Source: UBA10649 sp965278965
GTDB taxonomy: Bacteria; Actinomycetota; Actinomycetes; S36-B12
Length of the DNA stretch: 64,000 bases
Reading direction: 5' to 3'
Assembly: GCA_965278965.1 (NCBI GenBank)
Contig: OZ257127.1
Coordinates: 682,001-746,000, forward strand
Every line of letters starts with the position of its first letter. Within the stretch, counting starts at the first letter, position 1. The notes below the pieces were generated by a model. It ran no database searches and was not told the DNA's origin. It worked only from the letters and a program-made list of their open reading frames with translations. Made by a program: the position numbers and the translations under genes. This document shows, piece after piece, positions 1 through 8,046 of the stretch.

Positions 1-117
1 CACGTCCAGAGCGGCGGCCATCGTGCTTCGCGCCCCTTCCGGATCAACTGACCCGTAGCCGCCGCCGAGCGCGTAACAACCAAGTCCGATCCGACTCAGT
101 CCGTCGGTCCGGCTCAT
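1..117 (-). CDS. Aldo/keto reductase, N-terminal fragment (runs off the window)
   Basis: Only the first 39 codons lie inside the window. The peptide begins MSRTDGLSRIGLGCYALGGG and continues with a Gly-rich stretch and an Ala-rich helix, as in aldo/keto reductases, which reduce carbonyls or oxidise sugars with NADP(H). The ATG (115-117) overlaps the stop codon of the upstream transporter ATPase as ATGA, so the two genes are translationally coupled and this is the fifth gene of the leftward transport operon. The family call rests on the N-terminal beta strand and glycine pattern only. The catalytic Asp-Tyr-Lys-His residues would lie outside the window. Confidence 0.65.
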   Translation of the reverse strand, partial: MSRTDGLSRIGLGCYALGGGYGSVDPEGARSTMAAALDV

Positions 118-1370
118 CGGACTCCCCCATCGGTCAACGAGGTCTCGATTGCCCGGCCCGGGATCGTGAGGGTACCGGCATCGGGATTGTCAGGATCGAA
201 GAAATGCAGCGAGGCGCCGTCTTGCAGGCGAAGCCCGATCTGCTGACCGATCTCATACAGATCCGAGGTCGCGGTCTTGATGACGAACCTGCATTCGTCC
301 TCAGACGTCAATGTGGTCAGGGGCGCATCGTCGAGGTCCTCCTCGATCTCGCGCAGCTCGTCCGTGACCGGACGCCTGGCGGGTACCCGCACGTGCACAA
401 GCATCTCTCCCCCCAAAGGCTCGATGAGCGTGATGGTGCCTGGGAGCAAGTCCATCTTGTCGCCCCCGTCCCGAAGTCGCTCAATCCTCAATGACTCGGG
501 GCGAATCCCGACGATTACCGGCTCACCAAGCTTGAGTCGTCCACTCGCCATGACCGACGCCGAGCTCCCCGGCAGGAGTCTCGTCGACCCATCGGCGAGC
601 TGGATGGTCAGGGCGTCGGCATCCGCTCCAACGCTGGTGAGCATGAGGTTGATTGCCGGGGCGCCGATGAAGTCAGCGACGAACAGGTTCGCGGGAGTCT
701 CGTACAGCTCTCGCGGCGTTCCGATCTGCTGAATGACGCCGTGACGCATGATTACTACACGGTCAGCCATCGTCATCGCCTCGACCTGGTCATGCGTGAC
801 GAAGATCATCGTGGCGCCCAGGCGCCGCTGCAGCTCCCGGATCTCAGTCCGGACCTGCGTGCGCAGCTTCGCATCGAGGTTGGAGAGGGGCTCGTCCAAC
901 AAGAACACGCTCGGATTGCGCACCAGCGCTCTACCCATCGCAACACGCTGCCGCTGGCCGCCTGACAGCTGCGAGGGCCGGCGATCAAGCAGATCTCCCA
1001 GGCCGAGCATCGTCGCGGCCCGATCTACCATCTGCGCTCGCTCGGCTTTCGGCACGTGGCGGAGCTTGAGGCTGAGCTCCATGTTGCGCCGGACCGTCAT
1101 ATGCGGATAGAGCGCGTAGTTCTGAAACACCATTGCGATGTTCCGCGCCGCTGGAGATGCTTCGGTGACATCGTGGCCGCCGATCTCGATCGTGCCGTCC
1201 GTTGGCTCCTCCAGACCCGCGATGATGCGCAGCAGCGTGGACTTTCCACAGCCAGATGGACCGACGAAGACCATCAACTCACCGTCGTTCACGACCAAGT
1301 CCACGTCGCTGAGGACCTCCACACCACCGTCGAACACTTTCGATATCTCGCGTAGCACTACCTCAGACAA
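114..1370 (-). CDS. Sugar-type ABC transporter ATP-binding protein (MsmK/UgpC-like)
   Basis: This is a cytoplasmic ATPase of about 418 aa that would power the importer encoded just upstream. In order it shows Walker A GPSGCGKST (residues 37-45), the Q-loop, the signature LSGGQRQR, Walker B ending in LLDEP, the D-loop NLDAKLR, and the H-switch in FVTHDQVEAM. A C-terminal OB/TOBE regulatory domain follows, as in CUT1-family ATPases. I chose the TTG start at 1370 because GGAG lies five bases before it and homologues begin at this point; a GTG at 1397 would add nine residues with no good ribosome site. The C-terminal domain carries an unusually acidic insert near residues 340-360. The substrate is unknown. 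Confidence 0.9.
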   Translation of the reverse strand: MSEVVLREISKVFDGGVEVLSDVDLVVNDGELMVFVGPSGCGKSTLLRIIAGLEEPTDGTIEIGGHDVTEASPAARNIAMVFQNYALYPHMTVRRNMELSLKLRHVPKAERAQMVDRAATMLGLGDLLDRRPSQLSGGQRQRVAMGRALVRNPSVFLLDEPLSNLDAKLRTQVRTEIRELQRRLGATMIFVTHDQVEAMTMADRVVIMRHGVIQQIGTPRELYETPANLFVADFIGAPAINLMLTSVGADADALTIQLADGSTRLLPGSSASVMASGRLKLGEPVIVGIRPESLRIERLRDGGDKMDLLPGTITLIEPLGGEMLVHVRVPARRPVTDELREIEEDLDDAPLTTLTSEDECRFVIKTATSDLYEIGQQIGLRLQDGASLHFFDPDNPDAGTLTIPGRAIETSLTDGGVR

Positions 1371-1415
1371 CGCCGCTCCAATCGCGCGTCGAACCACTCA
1401 AGGGATCTGCGTACT

Positions 1416-2333
1416 TCATCGGCCGCCCAGTCCGGAGAACAGGAACGCCTGCTTGTATCGCCGCTGCATGATCAAGAACAGGATGGCGATCGGCAGGATC
1501 ATCAGCAGGCTGGACATCATGAAGAGCGCCCATTGCGGATCCCAGTTCGACTTGTAGTTGAAGAGGATCCCCTGAGGGAGTGTCATGCAGCTCTGCGACT
1601 GGCAGTAGATCACTGGCCCGAGTAGGTCATTCCAGAAGAACGCGAGGTGGAGCATCCCGAGCGACACCATGATCGGTATTGCTTGCGGAACGAGAATGAG
1701 CCAGAGCGTGCGCCAAGGGCCCGCCCCATCGACTCGGGCCGCTTCATCGATCTCAAGCGGGATCGTCATGAAGAACTGGCGCATGAGGAAGATTCCATAC
1801 GGCGCGCCTCCGAACCACCACGGGATGATCAGCGGCCAGAGGCTGTCGGTGAGCCCGAACTGGTTGAACAGGAGGAAGCGAGGGATCATCGTGACGACGA
1901 ACGGGAGCATCATCATGGCGATCGTCAACCCGAAGATTATGTTGCGGCCCGGGAATCGCAGTCGCGCCAGCGCGTACCCGGTGATCGTCTCTGCTATGAG
2001 GCAACCGGCCGTCGCCGCCAGGGCGTAGAACAGGCTGTTCTTCGCATAGCCCCACAACGGCGTCGTTCCGGCCACCGGCGCATCGATGACGTTGCGGAGG
2101 CTCGTCGGCTGCGGAATCGCTGACGGGGGGAAGTTGAACTCGCTCCCAGGCTCAGAGAACGACAGATACATCAAGTAGTAGATCGGGACGAGCATGAGTA
2201 GTCCGAGCGCAACGAGCGTGAAGAGTCGGAGGTACGAGCGCCCTCCGCGGCGACCGGGACGGGCACTTCGTTTCGGACTCGGGATCCCCTGCGGCCGTAG
2301 CGACTTCCGGGGACCCTCAACTGTCGCGGTCAT
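1416..2333 (-). CDS. Carbohydrate ABC transporter permease (MalG-like)
   Basis: Inner-membrane permease of about 305 aa with six predicted hydrophobic segments, and the permease (EAA) loop EIDEAARVDGAGPWRTLWLI that docks on the ATPase. The N-terminal 35 residues are basic and cytoplasmic. The ATG (2331-2333) overlaps the stop of the preceding permease as ATGA, which fixes the start; a longer reading frame upstream of it is only the antisense shadow of that gene. It should form a heterodimer with the neighbouring MalF-like subunit. Family membership is firm but the sugar is not predictable from the permease. Confidence 0.9.
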   Translation of the reverse strand: MTATVEGPRKSLRPQGIPSPKRSARPGRRGGRSYLRLFTLVALGLLMLVPIYYLMYLSFSEPGSEFNFPPSAIPQPTSLRNVIDAPVAGTTPLWGYAKNSLFYALAATAGCLIAETITGYALARLRFPGRNIIFGLTIAMMMLPFVVTMIPRFLLFNQFGLTDSLWPLIIPWWFGGAPYGIFLMRQFFMTIPLEIDEAARVDGAGPWRTLWLILVPQAIPIMVSLGMLHLAFFWNDLLGPVIYCQSQSCMTLPQGILFNYKSNWDPQWALFMMSSLLMILPIAILFLIMQRRYKQAFLFSGLGGR

Positions 2334-3277
2334 CGGCGCCCGCCCTCGTAGTGAACCCACCAGCGCGAGGTCCGGAAGATCAGACCCGTCACGACAACTA
2401 CGACGAGGAAGAGCGCCCATGCCAGGGCCGAGGCATAGCCCATCTGGAAGTCCTGGAAAGCGCGTCGGTAGATGAGAAGGACCCAGAACAGGGTCGAGTC
2501 GGCCGGGCCGCCCTGGGTAAGAACCCAAGCGATGTCGAAGACTTGGAACGAGAGGACGATTCCGATGACCAAGTTGAAGAGGATCACGGGACTCATCATC
2601 GGCAGGGTGACGTGCCAGAAACGGGCGAGGGCTCCCCCTCCGTCGATGCGAAGCGCTTCATAGAGGTGAGTCGGTACGGACTGCAGGCCTGATAGGTACA
2701 CGAGGAATGCGCTCCCGATGAACCAGAATGACATCAGAGCTGTCATGGGAAGTGCCTGCGAGGGATCCTGGAAGAAGCCTTGCCGGGGAAGACCAATCGC
2801 GTCAAGCACATAGTTGACAAGTCCGAAGTCGGTGTTGAAGAGCCAACCCCACAGCACTGCGGCTGCGAACAGCGGGATCAAGCTGGGGAGGAACACGAGC
2901 AGGCGCGCCGTCCCGATCCCGCGACCGCTCCCGTTGCACAGCATGGCTATGAAGAACGACAGGCCGACGTACAGCACCAAAGATATGGCCGTGTAGATGA
3001 GGGTCACTTTGACGGCCTGGACGAAGGCCTCGTCCCCAACCATCCGTGTGTAGTTGTCGAGTCCGATGAACTCGGGACTCGAGATGATCGAGTACTTGGT
3101 GAAGGAGTAGTAGAGGGCCGCCAGCATAGGTCCGATGTAGAAGATGAGCATGCCCAGAACCCAAGGTGCCACGAAGGCGTAGCCGATCAGAGCCGACCGC
3201 TTGGTGAATCGATTTGCCGACCGGCGGCGGAGCCGAGACGTCTCGGCTCCGCCGGCGGTGCGACTACCCACTGACAT
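2330..3277 (-). CDS. Carbohydrate ABC transporter permease (MalF-like)
   Basis: Membrane subunit of about 315 aa with six transmembrane segments beginning at the ALIGYAFVAPWVLGML stretch. The permease loop reads EALRIDGGGALARFWHVTLP. The gene starts only seven bases after the binding-protein stop codon, and its end overlaps the next permease gene by four bases. A 30-bp perfect palindrome (3225-3254) lies inside its first 18 codons and would form a very stable mRNA hairpin near the start, where it could lower permease translation relative to the abundant binding protein. No alternative ATG exists between the palindrome and the first membrane helix. Confidence 0.9.
   Translation of the reverse strand: MSVGSRTAGGAETSRLRRRSANRFTKRSALIGYAFVAPWVLGMLIFYIGPMLAALYYSFTKYSIISSPEFIGLDNYTRMVGDEAFVQAVKVTLIYTAISLVLYVGLSFFIAMLCNGSGRGIGTARLLVFLPSLIPLFAAAVLWGWLFNTDFGLVNYVLDAIGLPRQGFFQDPSQALPMTALMSFWFIGSAFLVYLSGLQSVPTHLYEALRIDGGGALARFWHVTLPMMSPVILFNLVIGIVLSFQVFDIAWVLTQGGPADSTLFWVLLIYRRAFQDFQMGYASALAWALFLVVVVVTGLIFRTSRWWVHYEGGRR
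3225..3254. repeat. 30-bp perfect palindrome within the 5' end of the MalF-like permease gene
   Basis: The two arms pair without mismatch around the centre at 3239/3240 (central GAGACGTCTC, outer arms CGGCGGAGCC and GGCTCCGCCG). In mRNA this would be a hairpin of at least 13 GC-rich pairs once a small loop is allowed. It lies 23 to 52 bases downstream of the permease start codon and just after the binding-protein gene. No U-run follows, so it does not look like a standard intrinsic terminator. Confidence 0.85.
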
Positions 3278-3283
3278 CGATCG

Positions 3284-4651
3284 CTATGAGCTCAGCGCGG
3301 ACGAGATGGCCTTCGCCGCGTTGTCAGTCGCAACCTGAGCTGTCTCCTTGCCCGCCCACAGCGGATCGAGCGCAGCGCTCGCCGCCGTATCCACCGCTGC
3401 ACCCGACGTCGTGTAGGGAGTGAAGGTGCCCTTGTCCAGCATCGCGACCACGTCCTTCTTCCACGGAGTGCTGAGGAACCCAGCCTCTTCGAGCGCGGTC
3501 TTCCTGCATGGGGTGCCGACAGCACTCCAGATGACTTGACCCTGGGTGTCCGTGATCGTCTTCAGGAAGGCCCAAGCGGCCTCGGGGTTCTTGCTCCCAG
3601 ATGCGATGGCCAACGGGTTGTTCTCGATCTTGCACGAGGTAACGCCGTTGAATGCAGGAAGCCCGGTGACGTTGAACGCGAACTTGGCATCGGCTTCCAG
3701 AGATCCGTGCCACCACGGCCCCATCAGATACATGCCGACCTGGCCCGCCTTGAACGCTTCAAGGTGCGCGCCGCCGCCGACAACCGGATTGGGAGCCTTG
3801 CCGTCCGCCACGAGCTTCGCGAAGTAGTCCAGCATCTGCGGGCTCGCACCCGTGTTGATCGTCGGGCTCAGTTCCGGGCTCAGGACCGTTCCGCCGCCCA
3901 TGAAGCACTCGTTGTCGTAGGTCCATGATTCGAAGGCGATCCCGAATCGCATCCCAGCCTTAGACCGAAGTGTGTCGATCGCGGTGTCGAACGCAGCCTG
4001 GTCCCACGACCCGGCATTGAACTGCTCCTGCGGATCCGGAAGCCCGGCCGCCTTGAACGCGTCGACGTTGTAGTAGATCACGTAAGGCTCTGCGTTGTTC
4101 GGCAGCGCATATGTCTTGCCATCAACCATGCATCCCTTGAGCGAGGACTCAAGGAAGTCACCGATGTCGATCGTCGGATCGTTCGCGATCAGATCATCAA
4201 GACTCATGAGCGCGGCGCCCTCAGCAACCAACTGCGTTGGCTGGTAGTTGAGAACTCGCATCACATCGGGCGGGTTCCCGCTGGCGATCTTGGTCAGGAG
4301 CTGCGGATACTCCTCGTAGCCGTTCTTGGCCAGCGGCTCCCAGTTGACCTTCACATTCGGGTAGATCGTGTTGAAATATGCGATCTGGTCGTTGATCGCA
4401 ACTCCTTCAGGCCCAGCGCCCCACGCCCAGAGGGAGATCTCCCCACTGATATCTGTCGCCGGTGCGGCACTGCTTCCACCCGTCGCCGGCGCAGCACCAG
4501 AGGTGGCTGCAGCGACAGAGCTCTCGGAGCTCGCGCCGCTGGGACTACACGCAGTCGCGGCTGCTCCCGCAGCGAGCGCGGCGGACAATCCGATGAAGCC
4601 GCGACGGGAGAGACGCGACGAACCCTTCGAGTTCGAATCAGAATCTTCCAT
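3284..4651 (-). CDS. Sugar-type ABC transporter substrate-binding lipoprotein with Tat signal
   Basis: Extracytoplasmic binding protein of about 455 aa, family 1 (MalE-like). The N-terminus has a twin-arginine motif (SRRGFIG, residues 15-21), an Ala-rich hydrophobic segment and a Cys in ATACS that fits a loose lipobox, so it is probably a Tat-exported lipoprotein. A Ser/Ala/Gly linker follows, then the folded domain beginning ISGEISLWAWG. The ATG at 4651 is chosen because AGGGG lies just upstream; earlier in-frame ATGs have no ribosome site and would run into the operator. It is first in the leftward operon. Operator-like repeats lie 26-49 bases before the start. Ligand unknown. Confidence 0.9.
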   Translation of the reverse strand: MEDSDSNSKGSSRLSRRGFIGLSAALAAGAAATACSPSGASSESSVAAATSGAAPATGGSSAAPATDISGEISLWAWGAGPEGVAINDQIAYFNTIYPNVKVNWEPLAKNGYEEYPQLLTKIASGNPPDVMRVLNYQPTQLVAEGAALMSLDDLIANDPTIDIGDFLESSLKGCMVDGKTYALPNNAEPYVIYYNVDAFKAAGLPDPQEQFNAGSWDQAAFDTAIDTLRSKAGMRFGIAFESWTYDNECFMGGGTVLSPELSPTINTGASPQMLDYFAKLVADGKAPNPVVGGGAHLEAFKAGQVGMYLMGPWWHGSLEADAKFAFNVTGLPAFNGVTSCKIENNPLAIASGSKNPEAAWAFLKTITDTQGQVIWSAVGTPCRKTALEEAGFLSTPWKKDVVAMLDKGTFTPYTTSGAAVDTAASAALDPLWAGKETAQVATDNAAKAISSALSS

Positions 4652-4676
4652 GTTCACCCCTACTTTCCCCGATGTC

Positions 4677-4700
4677 GGAAACGCTTCCGGAACCGTTTGC
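4677..4700. promoter_or_regulatory. Tandem LacI-type operator-like sites in the divergent promoter
   Basis: Two adjacent 12-mers, GGAAACGCTTCC and GGAACCGTTTGC, lie in the 148-bp space between the binding-protein gene (leftward) and the SDR gene (rightward). The first is close to the dyad GGAAnCGnTTCC expected for LacI-family regulators, and similar sequences occur upstream of the lacI-type gene at about 13.03 and 13.13 kb. I infer that the local LacI-type repressor binds here and controls both operons. I did not identify convincing -10/-35 boxes in this spacer. Confidence 0.55.
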
Positions 4701-4799
4701 TGGAGGGTAGTCTCAGAGCGAGGCAGCGTCAATGGGGTTGCCCGAATCCTTTACTCAACTGCAATGTGAGAGCCACGGAACCTAAGGGGCTGGCACCAA

Positions 4800-5555
4800 A
4801 TGTCTTACCTACCAACACAAGTCGATTCCGCAGTCCTAGTGGCTGGCGCTGGCGGTGGCATCGGCCGCGAGACGGCTCGAGCCCTCGCTGCGGGCGGCGC
4901 GCGCGTGGCGTGCCTGGACCTGAACGCAGAGGCTGCAGAGTCGACCGCCGCAGCCCTCGCGGGGGACGGCGTGGCGCTGGTCGGTGACATCAGTGACGTG
5001 GATTCCCTGCCAGGCATTTTGGATGCCGCCGAGACCGCGGTCGGCCCGCTGTCGGCGATGGCAAATCTCGTCGCCGTGCTCAGAAGGACCTCCGTCGTTG
5101 ACGTGACTGAGGAGATCTGGGACGTTCACCAGGCCGTGAACGCAAAGGCGAGCTTCTTCCTGGGCCGCGCCTTCGCTGAGCGCTTGCGTGCGCGTCATCA
5201 GTCCGGCGCCGTGGTCTTCACCGCGTCGCAGAGTTGGTGGACGGGTGGTCTGGACGGCGCCGTCCCATACGCGGCGTCGAAGGGTGCATTGGTGTCAACG
5301 ACACGGGGCCTGGCCCGGTACTACGCCTCCGCCGGTGTCCGCTTCAACGTAGTCGCCCCAGGTTTCGTGGACACTCCGATGCTCCACGGAGGACTGGACG
5401 AAGGCGCGATGGATCGCATGCTCGCAGCCGTTCCGATGGGACGTCTCGCGGAGGCGTCGGAGATTGCGAGCGCCATCACGTTCCTCATGTCCCCGGCTTC
5501 GTCTTATATCACGGGAGCGACGCTTGTCGTCTCCGGTGGCCAGCTCATGTACTGA
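4800..5555 (+). CDS. SDR family NAD(P)-dependent oxidoreductase
   Basis: Short-chain dehydrogenase of 251 aa, the normal length. The Rossmann glycine motif is GAGGGIG near residues 17-23. The catalytic Tyr and Lys are Y157 and K161 in YAASK, with a catalytic Ser about 12-14 residues earlier (S143 or S145). The C-terminal tetramer region AITFLMSPASSYITGATLVVSGG is typical. An acidic residue after strand 2 (CLDLN) suggests preference for NAD over NADP. It is the first gene of the rightward operon and probably oxidises a sugar or sugar-acid hydroxyl, an inference from context. AAGGGG about 11 bases before the ATG is an acceptable ribosome site. Confidence 0.88.
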   Translation: MSYLPTQVDSAVLVAGAGGGIGRETARALAAGGARVACLDLNAEAAESTAAALAGDGVALVGDISDVDSLPGILDAAETAVGPLSAMANLVAVLRRTSVVDVTEEIWDVHQAVNAKASFFLGRAFAERLRARHQSGAVVFTASQSWWTGGLDGAVPYAASKGALVSTTRGLARYYASAGVRFNVVAPGFVDTPMLHGGLDEGAMDRMLAAVPMGRLAEASEIASAITFLMSPASSYITGATLVVSGGQLMY

Positions 5556-5579
5556 CTATTGGAACGTCTGGAGAGAGAC

Positions 5580-6020
5580 ATGACCGCAGCGCACGCCCTC
5601 CACCTGCCCACTCAGATCGACTTCGGTCTCGATGCCCTGGCGAAAGGGGGCACTGCCGAGGCACCTCTGAAGGAAGGGAGGTTCGTCAAGGTTCTAGCCT
5701 CGCCAACAGACGGCACTTCGACTCACATGGCCGTGGGTATCGCCGTTCTTCCGCCGGCGTACACGACACCCGTCCACAACCACGCGGCTGAGGAGATCGC
5801 GCTGGTCGTGAGCGGCGAGGGGTACGTCGACGTGGGCTCCGAGCGAGTCCCCGTCGGACCGGGCGCAATCGTGGTCGTGCCGCCGAACGTGCCTCACGCC
5901 ACGACGGCTCTGGGCAGCTCCCCCATGACCGTGTATTGGGCGTACTCCCCCGCCGGCAGCGAGCGCCGCTGGCTGGGCGGCACGGCGCAGCCGTCGGAGA
6001 CCGAGAGCCCGAGTCGATGA
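5580..6020 (+). CDS. Cupin domain protein
   Basis: Small cytosolic protein of 146 aa with a single double-stranded beta-helix. Metal-site candidates are the His and Glu residues in HNHAAEE and the later His in PPNVPHATTA, in the usual cupin motif 1 and 2 positions. I placed the start at the ATG at 5580 because GGAGAGA precedes it; an in-frame TTG at 5559 lacks a site. It follows the SDR gene by 24 bases and overlaps the next gene by ATGA. Such cupins in sugar-acid clusters can be isomerases, mutarotases or small-molecule binders; the sequence does not decide which. Confidence 0.8.
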   Translation: MTAAHALHLPTQIDFGLDALAKGGTAEAPLKEGRFVKVLASPTDGTSTHMAVGIAVLPPAYTTPVHNHAAEEIALVVSGEGYVDVGSERVPVGPGAIVVVPPNVPHATTALGSSPMTVYWAYSPAGSERRWLGGTAQPSETESPSR

Positions 6021-6448
6021 TCCAGTACCGGGAGAGCGTGCCATCAGAGCGTGTGTGGTCGACTGCCGCATACTCGAGGGCGGTCCGGGTTGGAGACGTC
6101 ATAGAGGTTGCCGGCACGAGTGCGAGCGACCCCGACGGGACCGTCCTTTCGCCAGGAGATATGTACGGTCAGACTCGAGACGCGCTCGCCATCATCATCG
6201 CTTCGGTCGAGCGACTAGGGGGCAACGTCTCGGACATCGTCCGGACCCGAATCTTCCTCACCGACATCGACTTGTGGGCGGGTGCAGCTCAGGCCCACAG
6301 TGAGGTCTTCGGCCACTTGGCCCACCCTCCCGTGTCAGCGATCTATGGCATCTCCGCACTCCTCGACCCTGGGCTGTTGGTTGAGATCGAGGCCACTGCG
6401 ATCGCCGAACTGAAGCCCGGTGAGGGCGCAGAGGATGAGGGCCCTTGA
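6017..6448 (+). CDS. RidA/YjgF family protein, possibly lacking the catalytic arginine
   Basis: Rid-family protein of 143 aa. Members hydrolyse reactive enamine/imine intermediates or act as enzymes in specific pathways. The start (ATG 6017) overlaps the cupin stop as ATGA. The core DIVRTRIFLTDIDLW and the C-terminal VEIEATAIA are characteristic. At the position where canonical RidA has a conserved Arg (PxRS context), this protein reads PPVSAIYG, so the Arg appears to be replaced by Ser or Val. That would place it among non-canonical Rid subfamilies without general imine deaminase activity; the alignment was made by eye. It may have a pathway-specific role in this island. Confidence 0.82.
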   Translation: MIQYRESVPSERVWSTAAYSRAVRVGDVIEVAGTSASDPDGTVLSPGDMYGQTRDALAIIIASVERLGGNVSDIVRTRIFLTDIDLWAGAAQAHSEVFGHLAHPPVSAIYGISALLDPGLLVEIEATAIAELKPGEGAEDEGP

Positions 6449-6578
6449 CACCGCAGCGGCACGTTCCCCAGAATTCGAATCGATTCCAGGAACGTCGCCC
6501 GGGACGCCCGCGTTCGCGACGAAGCGCTATTTGGATCGAAGAAGCCGTACCGAATACACAACTACGAGGAGCCCGCGG

Positions 6579-8024
6579 ATGACTCAGTCGAACCTACGCG
6601 CAGGTGTCGCACGGGTGGACATCACGCCGCCCGTCCCGATGGACTGTGTCGGCTTCGTTCGTCGCGCCGCACCTGTGATCGGCGTGTCCTCTGAGCTCAA
6701 CGCGACGGCGATTGTCTTCGAGGACATCGCTCTCGGCAGCCGCTCCGTGATCATCGCCTTCGATCTCGTCGGCATAGGCACTGAGCAGGGGCGTCGCATC
6801 CGCGAGCTCGTCGGAAGCCAGGTCGGGTGCCCGGCGGAGAACGTGCTGCTCAACTACAGCCACACGCACGCGGCGCCCCACCCGTTTGACGACCACCCCA
6901 AGCTCGGGGGCAAGCTGAGTGAGATCTCGGACTCGAACTGGAACTACATCGAGAGCCTGCCCTACCGCCTGGCCTCGGCGGCGTTCCAGGCGGCCCAGGA
7001 GATGCATCCCGTTCGCATCGCGGCGGCGAGTGGCCTCGCAGAGGGAATTGCGGTCAACCGGCGCGAGCGGCTCCCTGACGGTCGAACCGTTCTGGGGTGG
7101 AACCCCGACGAGGCCGCCGATCCGGAGGTCGCTGTCGTCCGCGTCGACCACCTGGATGGAACGCCGCTGGCCGTGATGGTCAACTTCGCCTGCCACCCCG
7201 TGGTCCTCGGTGGGGAGCACCCGTTCATCGGCGCCGACTTCCCTGGCGTCGTGCGCGACATCGTCGAGCGGACAACCGGTGCGACGTGTCTCTTCCTCCA
7301 AGGGGCTGCAGGAAACATTCTTCCGCTTGAAGGCTTCTACGACACGGAAGGGCCAGAGGTTGCCTTTGGTGAGCGCCTCGCATTCGAGGCGCTTGCCGTC
7401 TACAGCCGAATCCGCACGACGGAGACGACCGTGGAGCGCCTCGACCACTACGGATCCGTCACACCCGTGATCCTGTACCGCCATCGGCCTGTTGACCCGC
7501 AGACTGACCTGCCGGTCGCCGGCACCGCGCGCATGGTGCGGTTCCCTCTGAAGGCACTTCCGACTCTCGATGAGGTCGAGGCCGAGCTGGTGGAACGGGT
7601 CGCGACCTACGAGGCTGCGTTGGCGGCCGGCGAGTCTGCAGCAACGCTGAATCCCCTCGAGTACCACGTGATCTGGGCGACGACCGCGGCAAGGAAGTTG
7701 CGCGAAGGCACGGCTGAGACCTTCGTCGATGGAGTTCTGCAGGTTTTGAGGGTAGGCGACATCGCGTTCGCTGCGGTTCCGGGCGAGCCGTTCAACGAGA
7801 TTGGCGTCGCAGTGAAGCGCGGTTCGGTCGCTCCCTTCATGGTCTTCTGCGGCTACTCGAATGAGTACATCGCCTACTTCCCGACCTCAGCGGAGTATCC
7901 CTTCGCGGGCTATGAGCCTGGCTATTCCCACCACAACTCGAACCGGCTGGAGCAAGTAGGTCCGGAGTGTGAGGAGTTGATTGTCAGCAACTTGCTGGAC
8001 ATGACCGCAGATCTCTTCGCCTAG
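6579..8024 (+). CDS. Neutral/alkaline ceramidase-like hydrolase domain protein
   Basis: Protein of 481 aa resembling the N-terminal catalytic domain of neutral/alkaline non-lysosomal ceramidases, which are zinc amidohydrolases. Matching features are the opening AGVARVDITPP, the metal-site segment YSHTHAAPHP, the segment NFACHPVVLG, and FLQGAAGNILP, which resembles the ceramidase active-site region. True ceramidases are longer and secreted. This one has no signal peptide and lacks the C-terminal Ig-like domain, so it is probably cytosolic and acts on another amide or ester. The ATG at 6579 is preceded by GAGGAG at eight bases. It may release the imported substrate from a conjugate. Confidence 0.78.
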   Translation: MTQSNLRAGVARVDITPPVPMDCVGFVRRAAPVIGVSSELNATAIVFEDIALGSRSVIIAFDLVGIGTEQGRRIRELVGSQVGCPAENVLLNYSHTHAAPHPFDDHPKLGGKLSEISDSNWNYIESLPYRLASAAFQAAQEMHPVRIAAASGLAEGIAVNRRERLPDGRTVLGWNPDEAADPEVAVVRVDHLDGTPLAVMVNFACHPVVLGGEHPFIGADFPGVVRDIVERTTGATCLFLQGAAGNILPLEGFYDTEGPEVAFGERLAFEALAVYSRIRTTETTVERLDHYGSVTPVILYRHRPVDPQTDLPVAGTARMVRFPLKALPTLDEVEAELVERVATYEAALAAGESAATLNPLEYHVIWATTAARKLREGTAETFVDGVLQVLRVGDIAFAAVPGEPFNEIGVAVKRGSVAPFMVFCGYSNEYIAYFPTSAEYPFAGYEPGYSHHNSNRLEQVGPECEELIVSNLLDMTADLFA

Positions 8025-8046
8025 CTGACCCCGAGGGACGTTGACT

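Noticed and set aside
3225..3254. Palindrome as an intrinsic terminator after the binding-protein gene
   Set aside because: It lies inside the next gene's coding sequence and lacks a U-run; a transcript break there would cut the permease.
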